DNA of 64,000 bases. Origin: Streptomyces noursei (GTDB taxonomy: Bacteria > Actinomycetota > Actinomycetes > Streptomycetales > Streptomycetaceae). Numbering within the stretch: position 1 is the stretch's first letter; each line of letters starts with the position of its first letter. This document shows positions 1-9,097 of this stretch, piece by piece. The DNA lies in NCBI RefSeq assembly GCF_001646665.1, contig NZ_LWBU01000169.1:126468-190467 (forward strand), read 5' to 3'. Below the pieces are notes generated by a model. The model did no database searches. It was not told the DNA's origin and worked only from the letters and a program-made list of their open reading frames with translations. The position numbers were made by a program, and so were the translations under genes.

Positions 1-79
1 GAGGGGGGAGTTGAACCCCCACGCCCTTGCGGGCACTGGAACCTGAATCCAGCGCGTCTGCCTATTCCGCCACCCGCGC
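1..79 (-). tRNA. tRNA-Leu (anticodon CAG), 3' end cut by window edge
   Basis: Read on the minus strand, the sequence starts GCGCGGGTGGCGGAAT and has the long variable arm of a class II tRNA. The anticodon stem CTGGA/TCCAG encloses the loop TTCAGGT, giving anticodon CAG (leucine, CTG codons). The T-arm GTTCAACTC is present. The last acceptor bases and any CCA lie beyond position 1. A TAATCT -10-like element shared with tRNA-Ile sits about 60 bases upstream. Confidence 0.93.
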
Positions 80-132
80 ATTGGGTGTTGCCGCCTGGTT
101 CCTCACCGCTTTGCTGGTGCGTCCCCCTGGCG

Positions 133-149
133 ACATCTGAAGATTAGCA
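133..149 (-). promoter_or_regulatory. Candidate promoter element of tRNA-Leu
   Basis: On the minus strand this reads GCTAATCTTCAGATGTC. Nearly the same string (GCTAATCTTCAGAGGTC) lies upstream of tRNA-Ile at 23951-23968. TAATCT fits a Streptomyces housekeeping -10 hexamer; no convincing -35 was seen here. Inference only. Confidence 0.5.
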
Positions 150-848
150 CGCCACCGGAGGTGGATTCACATCCGTTTGTTTCGGGCACCCCGCGGGCGA
201 ACAGAGAGGGGGAGGACGGGGAAGGAAGGGATGGGGAGGGGACGATCCACGACGCACGAACCGCCGCCCGGACGGCACGCGGCACCCGGTCACGAGCACC
301 CCGGGCCGCACGCGCCGCCCCGGCACACCCGGCATCGGGCACGACCGGAGACCACCCGCCCCGGACCACCCCGGCACCGGACACCCGCACCGGCGCAGGG
401 CACCAGCACGAGAGCACGCCGCACGGAAGCCGGCACGACCGGCGACGTCCCCCGACGACCCGACACGACGACCGACCCCGACGACACCCACGGCACCGAC
501 CCCCGACAGCGAAGACCAGCGGACAGCGAGAAGAGACCGAGGACCGAAGAGACCGAAGAGACCGAGGAGACCGCGAGGACACCCGAGACCGGCGGCCCGC
601 AAGCGGACGACGCACGCCCCCGGGGAAACCGTCCGGAACACCCTGGGCGGAACAGGGAACTCCTTACCGCCCCACCCACTCCTCCAGGGTGCGCGTCAGG
701 TGCGGGACACTGTCTGGAGGGCGCCTCTACGATCCCTGTGAGAGGTGACACTCGTCCACAGGGCACAGAAGGGGAACCAGCCGATTTCCCGACGCGTGGA
801 TACGATCAGTAAGCAGTACCAGGACGGCAACGACGGAGGAGGTGCCCC
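150..848. other. Long non-coding, low-complexity stretch between tRNA-Leu and fhaA
   Basis: About 700 bases without a supportable gene. Several overlapping frames stay open on both strands, but their products are low-complexity Arg/Pro/Thr/Gly strings with no start-linked ribosome site. Around 535-579 a 9-base purine-rich unit (GACCGAAGA and variants) repeats about five times. TACGAT hexamers at 728-733 and 801-806 could be -10 elements for fhaA, but no good -35 pairs with them. A GGAGGAGG ribosome site ends the stretch just before fhaA. Confidence 0.5.
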
Positions 849-1697
849 ATGGGAGTCCTGAAGCGTTTCGAGCAGCGTCTCGAAGGCCTGGTCAACGGCA
901 CCTTCGCCAAGGTCTTCAAGTCCGAGGTCCAGCCCGTCGAGATCGCGGGCGCCCTCCAGCGCGAGTGCGACAACAACGCCTCGATCTGGAACCGCGACCG
1001 GACGGTCGTCCCCAACGACTTCATCGTGGAGCTGAGCGCGCCGGACTACGAGCGCCTCAGCCCCTACTCGGGCCAGCTCGGCGACGAGCTCTCGGGCCTG
1101 GTGCGCGACTACGCCAAGCAGCAGCGCTACACCTTCATGGGCCCGATCAAGGTCCACCTGGAGAAGGCGGACGACCTCGACACGGGCCTGTACCGGGTGC
1201 GCAGCCGGACGCTCGCGTCGAGTACGTCACAGTCGCAGGGCCCCGCGGGCCCGGCCGGCCACGCCGGTCCGGCCGCGCCGCCGGCCGGCGGCCGCCCCGG
1301 TGGCTACGGCTACCCTCCCAGCGCCGCTCCTCCCATGCCGGCGGCCCCGCCGCCCGGCATGAACCGTCCGCCCGCCGGCCGCCCGCCGGGCGCCGCGGGC
1401 CCCGTGCCCGGCGCCCAGGTGCGCCGCTGGATCGAGATCAACGGCACCCGCCACCAGATCTCCCGCCCTACGCTCGTGCTGGGCCGCAGCACCGAGGCCG
1501 ACGTGCGGATCGACGACCCCGGCGTATCGCGCCGCCACTGCGAGATCCGGACCGGAACGCCCCCGACGATCCAGGATCTCGGGTCCACCAACGGCATCGT
1601 GGTGGACGGGCAGCACACCACCCGCGCTACGCTCCGCGACGGCTCGCGGATCGTCGTGGGCAGTACCACCATCGTTTACCGGCAAGCCGAAGGGTGA
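849..1697 (+). CDS. fhaA: FHA-domain protein FhaA (DUF3662 + FHA)
   Basis: A 282-aa cytoplasmic phosphothreonine-binding adaptor. Residues 1 to about 115 match the DUF3662 domain of actinobacterial FhaA. A Gly/Pro/Ala-rich linker follows (about 125-190), then a C-terminal FHA domain with the binding-loop motifs LGRS (about 211-214), SRRHC (about 226-231) and DLGSTNG (about 243-249). In mycobacteria the family binds phosphorylated partners of the PknA/PknB kinases, including the MurJ-associated pseudokinase. Here it heads the fhaA-fhaB-pstP-rodA-pbpA-pknB cluster, and a pseudokinase/murJ pair lies 47 kb away. The ATG has a strong GGAGGAGG site, and fhaB starts 10 bases downstream, so co-transcription is likely. 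Confidence 0.96.
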   Translation: MGVLKRFEQRLEGLVNGTFAKVFKSEVQPVEIAGALQRECDNNASIWNRDRTVVPNDFIVELSAPDYERLSPYSGQLGDELSGLVRDYAKQQRYTFMGPIKVHLEKADDLDTGLYRVRSRTLASSTSQSQGPAGPAGHAGPAAPPAGGRPGGYGYPPSAAPPMPAAPPPGMNRPPAGRPPGAAGPVPGAQVRRWIEINGTRHQISRPTLVLGRSTEADVRIDDPGVSRRHCEIRTGTPPTIQDLGSTNGIVVDGQHTTRATLRDGSRIVVGSTTIVYRQAEG

Positions 1698-1707
1698 AGC
1701 GGGGGCA

Positions 1708-2220
1708 ATGTCAGAGCTGACCCTCACGGTCATGCGGTTGGGTTTCCTCGCCGTACTGTGGCTGTTCGTCATCGTGGCCGTCCAGGTCATTCGCAGCGAC
1801 CTGTTCGGGACGCGCGTCACGCAGCGCGGTTCGCGCCGCGAGGCCGCGCGGCCCCAGCAGGCCGCCCGCCAGCAGACGGCGGCACCGCCGCAGCAGCGCC
1901 AGCAGTCCGGCCGTCAGCGCCGCGGAGCGCCGACCAAGCTGGTCGTCTCCGAGGGCACCCTCACGGGCACCACGGTCGCCCTCCAGGGGCAGACGATCAC
2001 CCTGGGACGCGCGCACGACTCCACGATCGTCCTGGACGACGACTACGCGTCCAGCAGGCATGCCAGGATCTACCCGGACCGTGACGGCCAGTGGATCGTC
2101 GAGGATCTCGGGTCCACCAACGGCACGTATCTCGACCGGACCCGACTCACCACCCCGACACCGATTCCGCTGGGCGCGCCGATCCGCATCGGCAAGACCG
2201 TCATCGAGCTGCGGAAGTAG
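1708..2220 (+). CDS. fhaB: Membrane-anchored FHA-domain protein FhaB (FipA type)
   Basis: A 170-aa protein with one N-terminal membrane segment (about residues 8-28, rich in Leu/Val/Phe). A Gln/Arg/Ala-rich linker of about 35 residues follows, then a cytoplasmic FHA domain (about 70-168) carrying LGRAHDS, SRHARIY and DLGSTNGTYL. The family recognises phosphothreonine on division proteins; mycobacterial FipA/FhaB is a PknB/PknA-pathway partner that helps septum formation. It lies 10 bases after fhaA and ahead of the matching phosphatase, so this is the sensor half of a kinase/phosphatase/FHA circuit. The start ATG is the only one giving the full membrane segment. Confidence 0.95.
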   Translation: MSELTLTVMRLGFLAVLWLFVIVAVQVIRSDLFGTRVTQRGSRREAARPQQAARQQTAAPPQQRQQSGRQRRGAPTKLVVSEGTLTGTTVALQGQTITLGRAHDSTIVLDDDYASSRHARIYPDRDGQWIVEDLGSTNGTYLDRTRLTTPTPIPLGAPIRIGKTVIELRK

Positions 2221-2304
2221 TACGACAATGAGCGAGCGGAGCGAGCGAGCCGCAGCGGTGCCCACAGGTGACCGGCACAGGCTCCCGACCGGAGGGTGGG
2301 CAGT

Positions 2305-3858
2305 GTGGCTCGAGACCGGCTGTACCCGGAGGCGTCGGAGTCGACAGGGCAGGTGCGCATGAGTCTGTCACTGCGTTTCGCCGCCGGATCGCACAAAGGC
2401 ATGATCCGCGAGGGCAACGAGGACTCCGGTTACGCCGGTCCCCGGCTGCTCGCGATCGCCGACGGCATGGGCGGCCAGGCCGCCGGTGAGGTCGCCTCGT
2501 CCGAGGTGATCTCGACGCTGGTCACGCTCGACGACGACGTACCCGGTTCCGACCTGCTCACCTCGCTCGGTACGGCGGTGCAGCGCGCCAACGACCAGCT
2601 GCGGCTGATGGTCGAGGAGGACCCGCAGCTGGAGGGCATGGGGACGACCCTGACCGCCCTGCTGTGGACGGGGCAGCGCCTGGGCCTGGTCCACGTCGGC
2701 GACTCCCGCGCGTACCTCCTGCGCGACGGGGTCCTGACGCAGATCACCCAGGACCACACCTGGGTGCAGCGCCTGGTCGACGAGGGCCGCATCACCGAGG
2801 AGGAGGCCACCACCCACCCGCAGCGCTCGCTGCTTATGCGCGCGCTGGGCAGTGGCGACCACGTCGAGCCGGACCTGTCCATCCGCGAGGTGCGCGCCGG
2901 CGACCGGTACCTGATCTGCTCCGACGGCCTGTCCGGCGTCGTCTCCCACCAGACGATGGAGGAGACCCTCGCCAGCTACCAGGGCCCGCAGGAGACCGTC
3001 CAGGACCTCATCCAGCTCGCGCTGCGCGGCGGCGGACCCGACAACATCACGGTGATCGTGGCGGACGTCCTGGACGTCGACGGCGGCGACACCCTCGCCG
3101 GGCAGCTCAGCGACACCCCGGTCGTCGTGGGCGCGGTCGCCGAGAACCAGACGCAGCTGAACGACGGCGGCGCCATGGAGACCCCCGCGGGCCGCGCGGC
3201 CGGTCTCGGCCGGCAGGCCCCGCCGCCGCCCGGCGGCGGCTTCGGCCCGCCCGGCAGCGGCGACGACCTCGGGTACGGCGGGATGCCGCCGGAGGGCAGC
3301 TTCGGCGCGTACAGCGACGAGGACTTCACCAAGGCGCGCGGCGGCCGCAAGTGGCTGAAGAGATCGTTCTTCCTCGTGCTCGTCCTGGCCGTGGTCGGCG
3401 GCGCGACGTACGGCGGCTACCGCTGGACGCAGACGCAGTACTTCGTCGGCACGAAGGACGACCACGTCGCCCTCTACCGGGGCATCAGCCAGGACCTGGC
3501 GTGGGTCTCGCTCTCGAAGGTCGAGAAGGACCACCCGGAGATCGAACTCAAGTACCTGCCCGACTACCAGCGCAAGCAGGTCGAGGAGACCATCGCCGGC
3601 GGCAGCCGCGCCAAGGCGCAGGACAAGATCCAGGAGCTGGCCACCCAGGCGTCCGCCTGCAAGAAGCAGGAGCAGCGCCGGAAGGCCGCCGACCAGGTGC
3701 CGGCCGCACCTCCCGGTGAGGGCCAGGCCGGCGGTACGACCGGCCTCCCGACCGAGCCCACGCCCAAGCCGTCCACCAGCACCGCAGCCACTCCGACTCC
3801 GGGCCCCACCCTCTCGGAGGAGGAGCAGAAGCTGGCCTCGAACTGCGGAAAGCAGTAA
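2305..3858 (+). CDS. pstP: PP2C-type Ser/Thr protein phosphatase PstP, membrane-bound
   Basis: A 517-aa PP2C/PPM metal-dependent phosphatase that reverses PknB-type phosphorylation. The N-terminal catalytic domain (about 20-265) shows the metal-binding set GNEDSG, DGMGG, GDSRAYLL and GPDNITVIV. A Gly/Pro-rich juxtamembrane region is followed by one membrane segment (about 352-372) and a roughly 145-aa extracytoplasmic tail ending in a Pro/Thr-rich stretch. I chose the GTG at 2305 because GGAGGG lies 8 bases upstream. An ATG at 2359 (beginning MSLSLRF, where family similarity starts) is an equally usable alternative. It sits between fhaB and the rodA/pbpA pair, as in mycobacteria. Confidence 0.94.
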   Translation: MARDRLYPEASESTGQVRMSLSLRFAAGSHKGMIREGNEDSGYAGPRLLAIADGMGGQAAGEVASSEVISTLVTLDDDVPGSDLLTSLGTAVQRANDQLRLMVEEDPQLEGMGTTLTALLWTGQRLGLVHVGDSRAYLLRDGVLTQITQDHTWVQRLVDEGRITEEEATTHPQRSLLMRALGSGDHVEPDLSIREVRAGDRYLICSDGLSGVVSHQTMEETLASYQGPQETVQDLIQLALRGGGPDNITVIVADVLDVDGGDTLAGQLSDTPVVVGAVAENQTQLNDGGAMETPAGRAAGLGRQAPPPPGGGFGPPGSGDDLGYGGMPPEGSFGAYSDEDFTKARGGRKWLKRSFFLVLVLAVVGGATYGGYRWTQTQYFVGTKDDHVALYRGISQDLAWVSLSKVEKDHPEIELKYLPDYQRKQVEETIAGGSRAKAQDKIQELATQASACKKQEQRRKAADQVPAAPPGEGQAGGTTGLPTEPTPKPSTSTAATPTPGPTLSEEEQKLASNCGKQ

Positions 3859-3885
3859 GCACCCGTAGGGGGGCCTTTCACCACC

Positions 3886-5328
3886 ATGAGCGTTGTCACC
3901 AACACGACCACCATCGGCGCGATCGATCTGCCGAGCCGCCGGAACACCGAGCTGGCGCTGCTCGGCTTCGCCGTCGCCATCCCGGTCTTCGCGTACCTGA
4001 ACGTGGGCCTCGCCCTGGACGGCGAGGTCCCGGCGGGCATGCTGGGCTACGGCCTCGGGCTGGGCCTGCTGGCGGGCATCGCCCACCTGCTGGTGCGCAG
4101 GTTCGCGAAGTACGCCGACCCGATCCTGCTGCCGCTGGCGACGCTGCTCAACGGCCTCGGCCTGGTGCTGATCTGGCGGCTGGACCAGTCGCCGCGGGTG
4201 ATCGCCAAGTCGATGGCCCAGTTCGGGAGTTACAGTCCGGACGCGCCCAAGCAGCTGATGTACTCGGCGATCGGCGTCGCGCTGTTCCTGCTGGTGCTGA
4301 TCTTCCTGAAGGACCACCGCGTCCTTCAGCGGTACACGTACATCTCCATGGTGGCGGCGGTCATCCTGCTGCTGCTCCCCCTGGTGCCCGGGCTCGGCTC
4401 GGACGTCTTCGGCGCCCAGATCTGGATCAAGGTCGGCCCGTTCTCCATCCAGCCCGGTGAGTTCGCCAAGATCGTGATCGCGGTCTTCTTCTCCGGCTAC
4501 CTGATGGTGAAGCGGGACGCGCTCGCCCTGGCCAGCCGCCGCTTCATGGGCCTCTACCTGCCCCGTGGCCGCGACCTCGGCCCGATCCTCACGATCTGGG
4601 CCGTCAGCCTGCTCATCCTGGTCTTCGAGAACGACCTCGGTACGTCGCTGCTGTTCTTCGGCATGTTCGTGATCATGCTGTACGTGGCGACCGAGCGGAC
4701 CAGCTGGATCATCATGGGTCTGCTGATGGCCGTGGGCGGCGCGGTCGTCGTCGGTTCGACCGCCAGCCACGTCAAGTCGCGTGTGGCCGCCTGGCTCGAC
4801 CCGTTCGGGTGCCTGGAGACGGCCCCCGAGGGATCGAACATGATCCAGGCCTGCGATCAGATGACCCAGGTGCTGATGTCCTTCGGCTCCGGCGGCACCC
4901 TCGGCGCCGGCCTCGGCCAGGGCAACTCCGACCTGGTCGGCTTCGCCGCCAACTCCGACTTCATCTTCGCCACCGTCGGCGAGGAACTGGGGCTGGCCGG
5001 TGTCATGGCGTTCCTGCTGATGTACGGCCTGATCGTGGAGCGGGGCATCCGCACCGCGCTCGCCGCCCGCGACCCGTTCGGCAAGCTGCTGGCGACCGGC
5101 CTGTCGGGCGCTTTCGCCCTCCAGGTCTTCGTCGTCGCCGGCGGTGTGATGGGCCTGATCCCGCTGACCGGTATGACCATGCCGTTCCTCGCGTACGGCG
5201 GTTCGTCCGTGATCGCCAACTGGGCCCTGATCGCCATCCTGCTGCGGATCAGCGACACCGCCCGCCGTCCCGCGCCGGCGCCCGCCCCGTCCCCCGACGC
5301 CGAGATGACCCAGGTGGTCCGACCGTGA
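3886..5328 (+). CDS. rodA: FtsW/RodA/SpoVE-family peptidoglycan polymerase
   Basis: A 480-aa polytopic SEDS-family protein. Hydrophobic segments cover most of the chain, with the larger extracytoplasmic loop in the C-terminal half and the family-typical PLTGMTMPFLAYGGSS near residue 425. SEDS proteins are glycosyltransferases that polymerise lipid II and work with a class B transpeptidase. That partner (pbpA) overlaps it by four bases (GTGA), so translational coupling is almost certain. Whether this copy serves elongation, septation or sporulation cannot be read from the sequence. It follows pstP by 27 bases. Confidence 0.95.
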   Translation: MSVVTNTTTIGAIDLPSRRNTELALLGFAVAIPVFAYLNVGLALDGEVPAGMLGYGLGLGLLAGIAHLLVRRFAKYADPILLPLATLLNGLGLVLIWRLDQSPRVIAKSMAQFGSYSPDAPKQLMYSAIGVALFLLVLIFLKDHRVLQRYTYISMVAAVILLLLPLVPGLGSDVFGAQIWIKVGPFSIQPGEFAKIVIAVFFSGYLMVKRDALALASRRFMGLYLPRGRDLGPILTIWAVSLLILVFENDLGTSLLFFGMFVIMLYVATERTSWIIMGLLMAVGGAVVVGSTASHVKSRVAAWLDPFGCLETAPEGSNMIQACDQMTQVLMSFGSGGTLGAGLGQGNSDLVGFAANSDFIFATVGEELGLAGVMAFLLMYGLIVERGIRTALAARDPFGKLLATGLSGAFALQVFVVAGGVMGLIPLTGMTMPFLAYGGSSVIANWALIAILLRISDTARRPAPAPAPSPDAEMTQVVRP

Positions 5329-6791
5329 ACAAGCCCCTGCGCCGAATCGCGATCTTCTGCGGCCTGCTGGTGCTCGCCCTGCTGATCCGGGACAACTGGA
5401 TCCAGTACGTCCGCGCCGGCGAGCTGAGCACCCACGAGTCGAACCGGCGGGTCACGATCGAGCGGTACGCCAACGTCCGCGGCAACATCATCGTGGACGG
5501 CAAGCCGATCACCGGCACCGTCGACTCCAAGGACCCGTTCTACAAGTACAAGCGCACCTACGTCGACGGCCCCATGTGGGCGCCCGTCACGGGGTACGCC
5601 TCGCAGGCGTTCGACGCCAACCAGCTCGAGAAGCTCGAGGACGGCATCCTCACCGGCAACGACGACCGGCTGTTCTTCGACCGCACCCTGTCGATGTTCA
5701 CGGGCGACAAGAAGAAGGGCGGCGACGTCGTCACCACCCTCAGCGGCGCCGCCCAGAAGGCCGCCTTCGAGGGGCTCGGTGACAAGAAGGGCGCCGTCGC
5801 CGCGATCGAGCCGTCGACCGGCAAGATCCTGGCGCTGGCCTCGACGCCGTCGTACGACCCGTCCTCCTTCGCCGGCTACCACGACAAGGACGCCAAGGCC
5901 TGGCAGGCGCTGGAGAAGGACCCGGAGAAGCCGAAGCTGAACCGCGCGCTGCGCGAGATCTACCCGCCCGGCTCGACCTTCAAGGTGCTGACGGCCGCCG
6001 CGGCGCTGGAGAACGGCAAGGTCTCGGACATCAACGCGGCGACGAAGACGCCCGAGCCGTACATCCTGCCGGACACGAACCGCGAGATGGTCAACCATGC
6101 GAGGGGCTGTGAGAACGCCACGCTGAAGTACGCGATGGAGGTCTCCTGCAACTCGGTCTTCGCCAAGCTCGGCCACGAGGTCGGGCGCGACAAGATGGTC
6201 GAGATGGCGGAGAAGTTCGGCTTCAACAACGGGGAGATCGACACGCCCGTCCGCGCCGCCAAGTCGGTCTACGACCGGAACATGGACCGCCCGCAGAACG
6301 CGCTGTCCTCCATCGGCCAGTTCAACACCAACGCCACCCCCCTCCAGATGGCGATGGTGGCCGCGGCGATCGCCAACGACGGCAAGCTGATGAAGCCGTA
6401 CATGGTGGAGGAGCTGCGCTCGCCCGACCTCGACGTGCTGGAGAAGCACGAGCCGGAGGAGATGAGCCGGCCGATGTCGCCGAGGACCGCCCAGCTCGTC
6501 CAGGAGATGATGGAGAGCGTCGTCCAGAGCAACAACGGCACCGGCGGCAAGGCGAAGATCAACGGCGTGACGGTCGGCGGCAAGACCGGTACCGCGCAGC
6601 ACGGCGAGCTGAACAAGGCCCGCCCCTACGCCTGGTTCATCTCGTACGCCAAGACCGAGAGCGGCTCCCCCGTCGCCGTCGCCGTGGTGGTCGAGGACTC
6701 GAAGGCCACCCGGGACGACATCAGCGGTGGCGGCCTCGCCGGCCCGATCGCCCGCGATGTGATGAAGGCGGTACTCGACGGGAAGAAGTGA
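5325..6791 (+). CDS. pbpA: Class B penicillin-binding protein PbpA (transpeptidase)
   Basis: A 488-aa D,D-transpeptidase that cross-links peptidoglycan. It has a short cytoplasmic N-terminus, a membrane anchor at about residues 6-22, and a penicillin-binding domain. The catalytic motifs are STFK (S217, K220), SCN (274-276) and KTG (420-422). The GTG start overlaps the rodA stop. Its size is typical of the short actinobacterial PbpA, which lacks PASTA repeats. The SEDS partner is rodA; pknB lies 164 bases downstream and pstP/FhaA/FhaB upstream, so the enzyme probably sits under Ser/Thr phosphorylation control, as known for the mycobacterial homologue. Confidence 0.95.
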   Translation: MNKPLRRIAIFCGLLVLALLIRDNWIQYVRAGELSTHESNRRVTIERYANVRGNIIVDGKPITGTVDSKDPFYKYKRTYVDGPMWAPVTGYASQAFDANQLEKLEDGILTGNDDRLFFDRTLSMFTGDKKKGGDVVTTLSGAAQKAAFEGLGDKKGAVAAIEPSTGKILALASTPSYDPSSFAGYHDKDAKAWQALEKDPEKPKLNRALREIYPPGSTFKVLTAAAALENGKVSDINAATKTPEPYILPDTNREMVNHARGCENATLKYAMEVSCNSVFAKLGHEVGRDKMVEMAEKFGFNNGEIDTPVRAAKSVYDRNMDRPQNALSSIGQFNTNATPLQMAMVAAAIANDGKLMKPYMVEELRSPDLDVLEKHEPEEMSRPMSPRTAQLVQEMMESVVQSNNGTGGKAKINGVTVGGKTGTAQHGELNKARPYAWFISYAKTESGSPVAVAVVVEDSKATRDDISGGGLAGPIARDVMKAVLDGKK

Positions 6792-6955
6792 CGCGCGATC
6801 CGCGGCCGCACCTGAGTGCCGGTGTGTACCGGTCCCGTATCAGGTAGTGGTCGCGGTCCGATCGACTTCCCGTGGCCGGTAGCGTATGCGCGAACAGCAC
6901 ACCGCCGGACCACACACGGGTGCGGTCGGGACTGACGGAGAGGGCTGGAACAGTT

Positions 6956-8995
6956 ATGGAAGAGCCGCGTCGCCTCGGCGGCCGGTACGAGCTGGGCTCG
7001 GTGCTCGGCCGCGGTGGCATGGCGGAGGTCTACCTCGCGCACGACACCCGGCTCGGCCGCACCGTCGCCGTGAAGACGCTGCGGGCCGACCTCGCCCGTG
7101 ACCCGTCCTTCCAGGCCCGGTTCCGCCGTGAGGCCCAGTCGGCCGCCTCGCTCAACCACCCGGCGATCGTCGCGGTCTACGACACCGGCGAGGACTACGT
7201 CGACAACATCTCCATCCCGTACATCGTGATGGAGTACGTCGACGGCTCCACCCTGCGCGAGCTGCTCCACTCGGGGCGCAAGCTCCTGCCCGAGCGCACG
7301 CTGGAGATGACGGTCGGCATCCTCCAGGCCCTGGAGTACTCGCACCGGGCCGGCATCGTCCACCGTGACATCAAGCCGGCGAACGTCATGCTGACGCGCA
7401 CCGGCCAGGTCAAGGTCATGGACTTCGGCATCGCCCGCGCGATGGGCGACGCCGGGATGACCATGACGCAGACCGCGGCCGTGATCGGCACCGCCCAGTA
7501 CCTCTCCCCGGAGCAGGCCAAGGGCGAGCAGGTCGACGCCCGCTCCGACCTGTACTCCACCGGCTGCCTGCTGTACGAGCTGCTGACCGTCCGCCCGCCG
7601 TTCGTGGGCGACTCCCCGGTCGCGGTGGCGTACCAGCACGTGCGCGAGGAGCCGCAGCCCCCGAGCAACTTCGATCCCGAGATCACGCCCGAGATGGACG
7701 CCATCGTCCTGAAGGCGCTGGTCAAGGACCCGGACTACCGGTACCAGTCGGCCGACGAGATGCGCGCCGACATCGAGGCGTGCCTCGACGGCCAGCCGGT
7801 GGCCGCGACGGCGGCGATGGGCGCGGCCGGTTTCGGCGGCTACGGCCCCGACGACCAGCCGACCACGGCGATGCGCCCGGCCGACCCGGGCGGGCAGACC
7901 TCGATGCTGCCGCCGGTGAACCCGGACGACGGCGGCTTCGGCTACGACGACCGCCCGGACCGCCGCCGCCAGAAGAAGTCGAACGTCTCCACGATCCTGC
8001 TGGTCCTGGCGGGCATCCTGGTGCTGGTCGGCGCGATCCTCATCGGCAAGTCGGTCTTCGACGAGAAGGACGGCGGCGGCGCGGCCCCGGTCGACGTGCC
8101 CAAGGTGGTCGGCAAGCCGTTCGCGGAGGCCGAGCAGACGGTGGAGGCGGCCGGTCTGAAGATCGCCCGTTCGGGTACGGACGCCTGCGACCGGCCGAAG
8201 GGCTCGATCTGCAGCCAGTCGCCCGAGTCCGGGACGATGCAGAAGGGCGAGACCATCTCGGTCGTCGTCTCCGAGGGCGCCGCCAAGATCGAGGTGCCGA
8301 GCGTGGTGGAGCAGTCGGAGAACACCGCGCGGGGGAACCTGGAGACCAAGGGCTTCGAGGTCAAGGTCGAGTACAAGGAGTCCGACAAGCAGCCGGGCGA
8401 GGTGCTGGAGCAGGACCCCACGGGCGGCACCCAGGCCGAGAAGGGCTCCAGGGTCACCCTCACGGTGTCCAAGCAGGCGGAGCGCGACGTACCGCCGGTC
8501 ACCGGCCAGCAGTTCGACGCCGCGAAGTCGCAGCTGGAGACGCTCGGCTTCCAGGTCAAGCGCGAGGACGTGGACTCGGAGCAGCCGGCGAACACCGTCG
8601 TCGGGCAGACCCCGGAAGGCGGCTCCAAGGCCCCGAAGGGCAGCGAGGTGACCCTCAAGGTCTCCAAGGGCCCGCAGCAGCCGCAGCAGGTGCCGGTGCC
8701 CGAGGTGCGGCCGCAGACGCTGGGCCAGGCCAAGCAGACGCTGGGAGCCGCCGGCTTCACCAACGTCCAGGTCGCCCCGAACTGCCCGGCCGACGACAAC
8801 GCGATCGTCACCGGCAGCGACCCGCAGGTCGGCACCCCGGTGGACCCCGCGACCACCACCGTCACGCTGACCACCCTGGGCTGCCAGGGCGGCGGCAACA
8901 ACGGCGGCAACGGGAACAACGGCGACAGCGACGGCGACAACGACGGCGGCTTCTTCGGCGGCCCGTCGGGGATCACCTTCCGCGAGCAGGGCTGA
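6956..8995 (+). CDS. pknB: PknB-like Ser/Thr kinase with four PASTA domains
   Basis: A 679-aa transmembrane receptor kinase. The kinase domain (about 1-275) has the Gly-rich loop GRGGMAEVY, ATP-binding Lys40, the catalytic HRDIKPANV (D138) and DFG at 156-158. A juxtamembrane linker leads to one membrane segment (about 345-366). Four extracellular PASTA repeats begin near VPKVVG, VPSVVE, VPPVTG and VPEVRP; this family binds muropeptides or lipid II. An Asn/Gly/Asp-rich tail ends the protein. The ATG at 6956 has GGAGAGGG-type purines upstream and starts just ahead of the kinase fold. It closes the cluster and is followed by a very strong hairpin at 9041-9089. Confidence 0.97.
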   Translation: MEEPRRLGGRYELGSVLGRGGMAEVYLAHDTRLGRTVAVKTLRADLARDPSFQARFRREAQSAASLNHPAIVAVYDTGEDYVDNISIPYIVMEYVDGSTLRELLHSGRKLLPERTLEMTVGILQALEYSHRAGIVHRDIKPANVMLTRTGQVKVMDFGIARAMGDAGMTMTQTAAVIGTAQYLSPEQAKGEQVDARSDLYSTGCLLYELLTVRPPFVGDSPVAVAYQHVREEPQPPSNFDPEITPEMDAIVLKALVKDPDYRYQSADEMRADIEACLDGQPVAATAAMGAAGFGGYGPDDQPTTAMRPADPGGQTSMLPPVNPDDGGFGYDDRPDRRRQKKSNVSTILLVLAGILVLVGAILIGKSVFDEKDGGGAAPVDVPKVVGKPFAEAEQTVEAAGLKIARSGTDACDRPKGSICSQSPESGTMQKGETISVVVSEGAAKIEVPSVVEQSENTARGNLETKGFEVKVEYKESDKQPGEVLEQDPTGGTQAEKGSRVTLTVSKQAERDVPPVTGQQFDAAKSQLETLGFQVKREDVDSEQPANTVVGQTPEGGSKAPKGSEVTLKVSKGPQQPQQVPVPEVRPQTLGQAKQTLGAAGFTNVQVAPNCPADDNAIVTGSDPQVGTPVDPATTTVTLTTLGCQGGGNNGGNGNNGDSDGDNDGGFFGGPSGITFREQG

Positions 8996-9040
8996 CACCG
9001 GCCGGCGGTCCTCCCGCGGGCCGAACGGATACGGATACGG

Positions 9041-9089
9041 ATACGACGGAGCCCCGGCACCCGCTCAGGGTGCCGGGGCTCCGTCGTAT
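9041..9089. terminator. Bidirectional terminator between pknB and sortase gene
   Basis: A perfect inverted repeat: 9041-9061 pairs with 9069-9089, extendable by one base pair to leave a 5-base loop. Its 21-22 bp GC-rich stem lies between convergent genes (pknB stop 8995, sortase stop 9098). Confidence 0.92.
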
Positions 9090-9097
9090 CCGGTCCG

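Noticed and set aside
177..812. A 211-codon open frame (and several competing frames on both strands) before fhaA
   Set aside because: The product is low-complexity Arg/Pro/Thr-rich with no domain, no ribosome site and equal-length frames on the other strand, as expected from very GC-rich non-coding DNA.
2368..4770. An 800-codon minus-strand frame opposite pstP and rodA
   Set aside because: It is the antisense shadow of two clear genes; its product is Gln/Asp/His/Arg-rich low complexity.
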